NCBI GenBank assembly: GCA_035345895.1
Contig: DAORDI010000031.1
Span: 1 to 29,947, forward strand
Direction of reading: 5' to 3'
Length of the DNA stretch: 29,947 nucleotides
DNA from: DAORDI01 sp035345895
Lineage (GTDB): Bacteria > Spirochaetota > Leptospiria > Leptospirales > Leptospiraceae
This document shows positions 23,656-29,947 of the stretch, piece after piece; the stretch's first letter is position 1, and each line of letters starts with the position of its first letter. Below the pieces are notes generated by a model. That model was not told where the DNA came from and made no database searches. It was given only the letters and a program-made list of their open reading frames with translations. A program made the position numbers and the translations under genes.

Positions 23656-25329
23656 TCAATGTCCGTGTTTTTCTTCAGCCTTCGGTGCTGCAGGCTGAGA
23701 ACCGGTCTTCAGAGCAAAATGACCGGCATTTTTTCCAAGTCTTTCTTCAAAAGAAAGAACCGGAGCTCCAAGTGTCTTGTAGCTTTTTGTATAATTCTTC
23801 GGAGCAGGTTTCATATCCTGCGTTCCGTTGTAAATCGTTCTCTCGGAAATCGCCTGAACAGAGGCAGAATTCAGATAAGCCCTGATGCTGGGTTCCAGAT
23901 AAACCATAAAAGATTTCGGATAGATCCCGAGCCAGAATACAAGGATTGTCATCGGGATGAGAATTGCAATCTCCCGAGCATTCAGATCAGAAAGAAGTTC
24001 ATTCTCTTTGTTTGTCAGTTCCCCAAACAGGAATCTCTTTGTGAGCCAGAGAAGATAACACGCAGCCCAGATTACTCCAGTTCCAGCAATGATACCCAAA
24101 ATTACGTTTGCTTTCAATGCACCAAGCAGAACCAGGAACTCACCAACAAATCCATTTGTTCCAGGAAGTCCCACAGATGAGAGCATTGCGATCATAAAGA
24201 ATACAGAGAAAAGAGGGACAATCTTTGCAATTCCGCCGTAATCCGCAATCATCCTTGTATGAGTTCTTTCATACATCATACCGATCAGAAGGAAGAGCAT
24301 TCCAGTAGAGACCCCGTGATTGATCATCTGGATCATCCCGCCTGCAACTCCTTCTTCCGTAAAAGTCAGAAGTCCAAGAGTGCAGAAACCTAAATGCGAT
24401 ACAGAGCTGTATGCAATCAGTTTTTTTGCATCTTTCTGAACCATTGCAACAAGAGCTCCGTATACAATGCCTATCACGCTCAGAACCATTAAAACTTCTT
24501 TATAATGCAGTGATACTGTAGGAAAGAAAGGAATGCAGAAACGGATAAATCCGTAAGTTCCCATTTTGAGAAGAACCCCTGCGAGGATGACAGAACCGGC
24601 AGTAGGAGCTTCAGTGTGCGCATCCGGAAGCCACGTATGCAGAGGGAAAACGGGGATCTTGATGGCAAAACTCAATGCAAATGCAAAGAACAGAAATGTC
24701 TGCAGTTCCGGTGAAAAATTGTCTATATTGGCAATGGAAAGTTCTTCGATGGAAACAGTTCCAGTCTTGAAATAGATAATCAGTATACCGGCAAGCATCA
24801 GAACAGATCCAGCCATTGTATATATGAAGAATTTCACTGCTGCATATACTCTTGTTTCGCCTCCCCAAATACCGATCAGAAGAGCCATTGGAATCAGCAT
24901 CAGTTCCCAGAATACATAGAAGAGAACCAGATTTGCAGATGCAAATACTCCTAGAACGCCCAGTTCCAGGAAAAGAAGAGAGATATGAAACTCTTTGATT
25001 CTTTTATGTATATAAGTCCAGGAAGCCGCACTGGAAATGAAGAAAAGGAAAGAAGTAAGCACAAAGAGAAGCAGAGCCACCCCGTCCAGTCCAAATTTAT
25101 AATGAACAACCAGGTTTCCGCTCACCATCCAGTCTCTGATTTCATGCACAAACTGCAGATCGGAAGAGTTTTTGTCAAAACCGATCAGGAGAGGTATGCT
25201 GATCACAAAAGTGAAGAATGTCATAAACAGACTTGCCCACTTGATCTGAGTTTCCTCTTTCAGAAGTGAAATGATCAGAACTCCGAGCAGCGGAGAAAAT
25301 ATAATAATCGATAATATTGATTCAGGCAT
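23656..25329 (-). CDS. nuoM: NADH-quinone oxidoreductase subunit M
   Basis: NuoM is an antiporter-like proton-pumping subunit. The 557 residues include FYVFWELMLIPMALLIGIWGG (pumping Glu in the fifth helix region), FPLHTWLPDAHTEAPTAGSVILAGVLLKMGTYG and KKLIAYSSVSHLGFCTLGL. About 14 helices are followed by a longer than usual hydrophilic C-terminal tail (about 495-557), rich in Lys, Ala and Pro and ending EEKHGH. The start follows nuoL by 5 bp, with an AGGT site inside the nuoL end. Confidence 0.97.
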   Translation of the reverse strand: MPESILSIIIFSPLLGVLIISLLKEETQIKWASLFMTFFTFVISIPLLIGFDKNSSDLQFVHEIRDWMVSGNLVVHYKFGLDGVALLLFVLTSFLFFISSAASWTYIHKRIKEFHISLLFLELGVLGVFASANLVLFYVFWELMLIPMALLIGIWGGETRVYAAVKFFIYTMAGSVLMLAGILIIYFKTGTVSIEELSIANIDNFSPELQTFLFFAFALSFAIKIPVFPLHTWLPDAHTEAPTAGSVILAGVLLKMGTYGFIRFCIPFFPTVSLHYKEVLMVLSVIGIVYGALVAMVQKDAKKLIAYSSVSHLGFCTLGLLTFTEEGVAGGMIQMINHGVSTGMLFLLIGMMYERTHTRMIADYGGIAKIVPLFSVFFMIAMLSSVGLPGTNGFVGEFLVLLGALKANVILGIIAGTGVIWAACYLLWLTKRFLFGELTNKENELLSDLNAREIAILIPMTILVFWLGIYPKSFMVYLEPSIRAYLNSASVQAISERTIYNGTQDMKPAPKNYTKSYKTLGAPVLSFEERLGKNAGHFALKTGSQPAAPKAEEKHGH

Positions 25330-25334
25330 CTGAC

Positions 25335-27275
25335 CTAAGCTCCCTTCGCAAATAAGAAAAATAAGAAGATTACAGCACCGATGACTACCATCAGTGCATA
25401 ATCACCGACAATCCCGGTCTGGATTTTTCTGAAGAAGTCAGAAATTCCCATAAAGAATCTGCCGACTCCGACTACGGAACCGTCTATGATTTTTTTGTCC
25501 ACGTCCTGAGCAAGAGCATCTGACATATCCATTAAAGGATCCACGATTCCTGCCTGATAGATTTCATCTACATAATACTTATTGTAAATAACCTTAGGAA
25601 GTCCCGCAAAGTCTTCGTCTTTTGGAGGAACTGCACTCTTCTTAATGAAAATTGTATACGATGTAAATATACCTGCACTCGCCACTGCAACGGAGAAAAG
25701 AAGAAGGCCCCATTCTGCACTGTGAGAAAGTTCATGTGGAGCCTTTACAATTCCCCAGGCTGTTCCGAGTTTTGGCCCTTCTGCAAAGATTGGAGCAAAG
25801 AAACTGTCCAGAATATGAACCCCGCCCCCGATGATGTGAGGGATCTGCAGAAGTCCTGCAAATGCAGCACCCACAGCAAGGATTACAAGAGGAGTAGTGA
25901 TCGTCCAGGGGGACTCGTGCAGATGTTCTTTTACGTGATGGTCAATTCTTTCTTTTCCGTAAAATGTCAGATACACTAAGCGGAACATATAGAAAGCAGT
26001 GGTAAATGCGCCTGCAATCCCGAGTGTCCAGAGAACCATTCCATAATGACTGGAGAATGCTTTTTCCAGAATCAGATCCTTGGAGAAGAAACCGCTGAAA
26101 GGAGGAATTCCTGCAATTGCAAGTGTTCCTATCATAAATGTGATCCAGGTGATCTTCATATGATTCTTTAGATTACCCATATTTCTCATATCCTGCTCGT
26201 GATGCATTGCATGGATCACAGAACCGGAACCGAGGAACATCAGTGCCTTGAAGAATGCATGAGTCATCAGATGGAACATTCCTGCGGTGTACGCACCGAC
26301 CCCCATCGCAAGGAACATATATCCCAATTGGGATACAGTGGAATATGCGAGAACTTTTTTGATATCCGTCTGGAAAAGACCGATTGTCGCAGCAAACAGA
26401 GCAGTCACTGCTCCTGTAAATGCAATATATGTGCTTGCGTGTTCTGCCGCATAAAAGATAGGATTCAGTCTTGCGATCATAAACACGCCCGCTGTCACCA
26501 TCGTTGCAGCATGGATCAGTGCAGACACAGGGGTAGGACCGGCCATCGCATCGGGAAGCCAGACATAAAGTGGGATCTGCGCCGATTTTCCAATCGCCCC
26601 GATAAAGAATGCCAATGCCACCCAGTTGATGATTTCCTTGAATGGAAGCGCTGTCGGAAGTGCAGTCATAATATCCACATACTTGACGCTTCCCAGATAC
26701 CAGTACGTAAGGAAGATCCCTACGGCAAAACCTACGTCACCGATCCTGTTTACGATAAACGCTTTCATCCCTGCATTTGCTGCGGAAGATTTATGAAAAT
26801 CAAATCCGATCAGAAGATAAGAACAGACTCCTACTCCTTCCCATCCGAGAAACATCAGAACAAGGTTGTCGCCCAGAACAAGATTCAGCATGGAGAAAAT
26901 GAACAGATTCAGATAAACGAAAAATCTGTTGAACCCGGATTCTCCGTGCATATAACCCACACTGTACAGATGAATCAGAGATCCGATTCCAGTGATAATC
27001 AGTGTCATATACAATGAAAGCTGATCCACCTGGTAGGCAAAGTCTGCAGCAAACTTTCCTGCATGAATCCAGGAAAGAATGGAAAAGAGATGAGGTGTTT
27101 TTCTCACCAAGGGCTGAAATTCAAACAGTGCACCGAGCGTAATGAAGAAAGGGACTGCTACCGCACTGATCCCTATGACTGCCGCTGCAGTATGCGGAAT
27201 TTTCCTATGAAAAAACCCGTTGATTAAAAAACCCGCGAGAGGAAGAAGAACTACTAAAGGAAAAAGATCCAGCAT
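25335..27275 (-). CDS. nuoL: NADH-quinone oxidoreductase subunit L
   Basis: NuoL is the distal antiporter-like subunit, whose C-terminal lateral helix runs along the membrane arm. The 646-residue protein shows MFLGWEGVGVCSYLLIGF (key Glu), PLYVWLPDAMAGPTPVSALIHAATMVTAGVF (key Lys/His region) and KVLAYSTVSQLGYMFLAMG, with the long C-terminal extension present. The ATG lies 4 bp after nuoK with a GGTGA site that includes the nuoK stop, so translation is coupled. Confidence 0.97.
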   Translation of the reverse strand: MLDLFPLVVLLPLAGFLINGFFHRKIPHTAAAVIGISAVAVPFFITLGALFEFQPLVRKTPHLFSILSWIHAGKFAADFAYQVDQLSLYMTLIITGIGSLIHLYSVGYMHGESGFNRFFVYLNLFIFSMLNLVLGDNLVLMFLGWEGVGVCSYLLIGFDFHKSSAANAGMKAFIVNRIGDVGFAVGIFLTYWYLGSVKYVDIMTALPTALPFKEIINWVALAFFIGAIGKSAQIPLYVWLPDAMAGPTPVSALIHAATMVTAGVFMIARLNPIFYAAEHASTYIAFTGAVTALFAATIGLFQTDIKKVLAYSTVSQLGYMFLAMGVGAYTAGMFHLMTHAFFKALMFLGSGSVIHAMHHEQDMRNMGNLKNHMKITWITFMIGTLAIAGIPPFSGFFSKDLILEKAFSSHYGMVLWTLGIAGAFTTAFYMFRLVYLTFYGKERIDHHVKEHLHESPWTITTPLVILAVGAAFAGLLQIPHIIGGGVHILDSFFAPIFAEGPKLGTAWGIVKAPHELSHSAEWGLLLFSVAVASAGIFTSYTIFIKKSAVPPKDEDFAGLPKVIYNKYYVDEIYQAGIVDPLMDMSDALAQDVDKKIIDGSVVGVGRFFMGISDFFRKIQTGIVGDYALMVVIGAVIFLFFLFAKGA

Positions 27276-27279
27276 ATTT

Positions 27280-27600
27280 TCACCACTTCAAAAGATTGAT
27301 TTCATCCACATAAACTGTCTTTTTATGTCTGTGGATGGCTATTACGATTGCAAGACCGATTGCAGCTTCTGCAGCTGCAATTGCCATTACAAAGAATACA
27401 ATGACCTCACCTGAAACCTGAGACATTGCTTTGGAAAATGAAATGAATACCAAATTGACAGAATTGAGCATCAGTTCTACAGACATAAAAATTACGACTG
27501 CATTTCTTCTGAAAAGGACTCCAAACACTCCGATGGAAAACAGAATTCCGGCAAGACTTAAGAAATACCCCAGTGGAATTCCGGAAATAAGATGGTTCAA
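27280..27600 (-). CDS. nuoK: NADH-quinone oxidoreductase subunit K
   Basis: NuoK is a three-helix membrane subunit (106 residues). The two conserved membrane glutamates are visible in VIFMSVELMLNSVNL and AAAEAAIGLAIVIAI, both needed for coupling electron transfer to proton movement. Its ATG overlaps the nuoJ stop by 4 bp. Length and topology are standard. Confidence 0.96.
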   Translation of the reverse strand: MNHLISGIPLGYFLSLAGILFSIGVFGVLFRRNAVVIFMSVELMLNSVNLVFISFSKAMSQVSGEVIVFFVMAIAAAEAAIGLAIVIAIHRHKKTVYVDEINLLKW

Positions 27601-28196
27601 AGTGCGCCCCCCTGATTTTTAATTTTTTCTCTTTTTGCAAGCAGGACAGCACCGACTACAGCTGCCAGAAGCAGAATGGATACAAGTTCAAACGGAAGAA
27701 GATAGTCGATAAATGTGGATGCTCCGACTGTTGCAGTGTTTCCTTTTGACTGAACAGGAGCCTTTGCATCCTGCTTAAGTGTATATGAGTAGGGTACAGC
27801 CTTCACTCTGTCTGCAGAATTTCTGCCTACATCAGGAGCGTAATTCGAGGCAGTGATCAGAAGGGCTCCGAATACAACCACAAGCAGAAAAATGAAAGTC
27901 TGTTTGATGGGTTTTCTGAAAATTTCCTTTCCAGTCTCTTCGCGCAGTGAAAGAAGCATAATTACAAAAATCACAAGCACCATGATGGCACCCGCATACA
28001 CGAGCACCTGCATAGTGGCAATGAACACTGCATTCATCACAGCATAAATCCCCGCCAGTGCAAAAAAGGAAAGTACAAGAGATGCGGCTGAAACTACTGC
28101 ATTTTTATGCAGAACTACCGCAAGTGCAGAACCTACTGTAATTCCCGCAAAAATCAGAAAGAATAAAGATTGAGGATGGTTTAAATCTAATATCAT
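27597..28196 (-). CDS. nuoJ: NADH-quinone oxidoreductase subunit J
   Basis: NuoJ is a five-helix membrane subunit of complex I. I take the ATG at 28196 (199 residues, MILDLNHPQSLFFLIFAG), which lies one base after the nuoH stop. A TTG at 28259 in the same frame would add 21 polar residues inside nuoH and is not supported. The conserved core is NAVFIATMQVLVYAGAIMVLVIFVIMLL, with the conserved Tyr and Gly of the third-helix pi-bulge. A polar insert (about 128-160) precedes the last helix. nuoI, normally between nuoH and nuoJ, is absent. Confidence 0.95.
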   Translation of the reverse strand: MILDLNHPQSLFFLIFAGITVGSALAVVLHKNAVVSAASLVLSFFALAGIYAVMNAVFIATMQVLVYAGAIMVLVIFVIMLLSLREETGKEIFRKPIKQTFIFLLVVVFGALLITASNYAPDVGRNSADRVKAVPYSYTLKQDAKAPVQSKGNTATVGASTFIDYLLPFELVSILLLAAVVGAVLLAKREKIKNQGGAL

Positions 28197-28197
28197 A

Positions 28198-29268
28198 TCA
28201 GTTGAATATTCCCTTCCAGTATTTGCCCCAGTAAACCACATAGGTTCCTGCCAGAACAATATTGGCCAATGCCCAAGGGATAAGCTTTTTCCAGCCGATA
28301 TTCATCAGCTGATCATAACGGAAACGAGGCAGTGTCCATCTGACCCAGATAAAACAGAATGCAAAGAAAATCACTTTTACTGCAAAAAATCCCAGACCCG
28401 CAAGTGCTTCAAACTGTGATCCTTTCAGAATTCCGAGAGGAAGATTGTATCCTCCGAAGAACAAAAGGGTTACAACACAGCTCATAGTCAGCATATTCAT
28501 ATACTCTGCAATAAAGAATAATGCAAATTTGAATGCACCGTATTCAGTATGAAATCCTACAACCAGCTCTGATTCAGCCTCTGCAAGGTCAAACGGGAGT
28601 CTGTTTGTCTCTGCGAACATCGCCACGGAAAAAATGATGAATGCGATAAAACCGGGAAGAGTGAAAATAAACCACATCCCTTTCTGCGCATCATTGATAT
28701 CCGTCAGCCTCAATGAACCGGAAAGAAGTATGATGGAAGTCAGTGCAAGCCCGAGAGGAAGTTCATAGCTGATCATCTGAGCAGTGGATCTGATTCCTCC
28801 CATCAATGAATACTTATTGTTGCTGCTCCAGCCTGCCAGAATGATCCCGTAAACGGCCAGAGAGGAAATGGCCAGAAGAAATAGAATTCCGGTGTCCGGG
28901 TTTGCCACCTGAAGATCCAACTTGTCAAATCCTACTGCCTTAGCAAGGTCTGCGGGAAGAGGGATTGTTCCTCCGAATGGAATGATCGACCAGGCCATAA
29001 TCGCACAGGAAACAGAAATAGCAGGTGCAATCAGATAGAGCCCTTTGTTCACATTTGTAGGAAAAACCTCTTCCTTCGTCAGAAACTTCACACCGTCCGC
29101 AAGAGGCTGAAAAAGCCCAAAAGGGCCAGCACGATTCGGCCCTGGTCTGTCCTGTATCCAGCCGCAAACCCTTCTCTCAGCAAGTGTGTAATATGCACAT
29201 GCGGTGATAATGATAAAAAACAGAATCCCGCTTTTCAGAGCCCAAACTAAAACTAAATTCCAATCCAT
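28198..29268 (-). CDS. nuoH: NADH-quinone oxidoreductase subunit H
   Basis: NuoH anchors the membrane arm and forms the quinone channel with NuoB and NuoD. The 356-residue protein has about eight helices. It contains the signatures AERRVCGWIQDRPGPNRAGPFGLFQPLADGVKF, AETNRLPFDLAEAESELVVGFHTEY and GGIRSTAQMISYELPLGL. The ribosome site TAGGA is the end of the nearest upstream repeat unit. The gene follows the 3' end of nuoF, not nuoG. Confidence 0.97.
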   Translation of the reverse strand: MDWNLVLVWALKSGILFFIIITACAYYTLAERRVCGWIQDRPGPNRAGPFGLFQPLADGVKFLTKEEVFPTNVNKGLYLIAPAISVSCAIMAWSIIPFGGTIPLPADLAKAVGFDKLDLQVANPDTGILFLLAISSLAVYGIILAGWSSNNKYSLMGGIRSTAQMISYELPLGLALTSIILLSGSLRLTDINDAQKGMWFIFTLPGFIAFIIFSVAMFAETNRLPFDLAEAESELVVGFHTEYGAFKFALFFIAEYMNMLTMSCVVTLLFFGGYNLPLGILKGSQFEALAGLGFFAVKVIFFAFCFIWVRWTLPRFRYDQLMNIGWKKLIPWALANIVLAGTYVVYWGKYWKGIFN

Positions 29269-29272
29269 AATG

Positions 29273-29472
29273 ATCCTACCGGATAGGTTTAGGGGTTTGC
29301 AACCCCTAAGACCCCGCTTTTTTTATCCTACCGGATTATCTAGGAACTTGCAACGCTCCTAAAAGTCCGTCTTTTTTATCCTGCCGGATCTGAATATTAC
29401 TGCTTCAGACCCAGATTTATTTCCTGCCGGAGTATTCGGGAGCTTGCAACGCTCCTAAAAGTCCGCTTTTTT
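29273..29472. repeat. Four degenerate ~52 bp hairpin repeats between nuoF and nuoH
   Basis: Units begin at 29273, 29325, 29378 and 29421, each with (A/T)TCCT(A/G)CCGGA. Three of them continue with a CTTGCAAC- or TTTGCAAC-type hairpin and end in a CCGCTTTTTT or CCGTCTTTTTT tract. The first holds a perfect 9 bp stem with a 3 nt loop (29289-29309). The third unit is shorter and lacks the hairpin core. On the transcribed minus strand each unit reads A-tract, hairpin, then CCGG(T/C)AGGA, so the last one supplies the nuoH ribosome site. Confidence 0.8.
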
Positions 29473-29947
29473 AGCCCTTGAGCCTTGCTTCAAACTCTGG
29501 ACGGTATTTCTGGATGGTAGGTCGAACAGCTCCTACACAGGCATCTGCCAATGGACAGATGGTTGTCCCGCCTTCCATATTTACTGTCAAAGACAGAATC
29601 AGTTCCAAGTCTTTTTTGGTTCCATGCCCATCCCTGATCTTATGCAGAAGATCTGCTACCCAATGAGTTCCTTCACGGCAGGGAGTACACTGACCGCAGG
29701 ACTCATGTGCATAAAACTCTGCAAGACGGAATGTAGTTTCTACGATATCAGTATCTTCTGCCAGAACAATGACTGCACCCGAACCGAGCATCGTTTTATG
29801 TTCTGCCATTGATTCAAAGTCCATATTTGCAGTCTTGCACTCTTCCGCAGTGAGAATAGGAACAGAAGAACCTCCAGGAATGATTCCTCTCAGTTTCTTT
29901 CCATCTGCCATTCCTCCGCAAAGATCGTTGATCAGTGTCATCAGAGG
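29471..29947 (-). CDS. nuoF: NADH-quinone oxidoreductase subunit F (3' part, truncated by window edge)
   Basis: NuoF binds NADH and FMN and carries the N3 [4Fe-4S] cluster. The last 158 residues are in the window: GIIPGGSSVPIL, then SCGQCTPCREGTHWV with three cluster cysteines, and the fourth Cys 41 residues later in TTICPLADACVG. This spacing matches the family. The frame is open to the window edge. It is followed by the hairpin repeats and then nuoH, with nuoG missing from its usual place. Confidence 0.96.
   Translation of the reverse strand, partial: PLMTLINDLCGGMADGKKLRGIIPGGSSVPILTAEECKTANMDFESMAEHKTMLGSGAVIVLAEDTDIVETTFRLAEFYAHESCGQCTPCREGTHWVADLLHKIRDGHGTKKDLELILSLTVNMEGGTTICPLADACVGAVRPTIQKYRPEFEARLKG

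Noticed and set aside
26199..27017. Long plus-strand ORF (272 codons) opposite nuoL
   Set aside because: His/Cys/Arg-rich antisense translation of a clear nuoL gene, with no ribosome site or domain.
28197..28259. Upstream TTG start for nuoJ
   Set aside because: It would add 21 polar residues inside nuoH and lacks a ribosome site; the ATG at 28196 begins at the expected family N-terminus.

Overview
The window reads as a chromosomal segment of a spirochaete, most likely a Leptospira or close relative. The reasons are indirect: a FecR/fibronectin-like periplasmic protein next to a large membrane class III nucleotide cyclase, several signal-peptide proteins with Lys/Pro/Thr-rich linkers, a metF-like pseudogene of a type I associate with Leptospira, moderate GC (roughly 40%, by eye), and a yajC/secD cluster and a nuo operon with unusual gene content. 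The assignment rests on recalled family resemblance, not on a database search. There are no phage genes, no CRISPR array and no intact transposase.

Layout. 1-1821 (minus): the 5' part of secD (cut by the window edge), a small signal-peptide/TM protein, and yajC. 2108-3748 (plus): prfC (release factor 3). 3908-4460 (minus): a decayed metF-like pseudogene that still has a good ribosome binding site. 4528-11634 (minus): four genes joined by overlaps or a 5 bp gap, in transcription order an ATP-grasp (glutathione-synthase-like) enzyme, a membrane adenylate-cyclase-like protein with a 13-residue tandem repeat, a FecR/FnIII-like protein and a signal-peptide membrane protein. A divergent gene (11776-12657, plus) encodes a relative of the last of these. 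12654-15511 (minus): proton-translocating transhydrogenase pntAA-pntAB-pntB. 15660-16451 (minus): a possible degenerate GHKL-ATPase protein. 16694-18313 (minus): hflX, whose conserved N-terminus runs 58 codons past the first ATG with no ATG, GTG or TTG available. 18412-20213 (plus): a HEAT-repeat exported protein overlapping an acylphosphatase gene. 20316-20555: a dense cluster of inverted repeats, followed by a minus-strand tRNA-Gly(TCC). 20889-22163 (plus): a SUKH (SMI1/KNR4)-domain protein ending in a strong, probably bidirectional terminator. 22201-29947 (minus): the distal part of a complex I operon, in transcription order nuoF (3' part), nuoH, J, K, L, M, N.

Working together. The window joins an envelope and energy set: Sec translocon accessories, proton-pumping NADH dehydrogenase and proton-driven transhydrogenase. 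It also holds a putative envelope-sensing cAMP operon. The most unusual points are the permuted complementary arms and TIR-like repeats at 20316-20521, the hflX start, the absence of nuoG and nuoI from their usual slots (the nuoG slot holds ~52 bp hairpin repeats instead), and the coupled ATP-grasp/cyclase/FecR operon.
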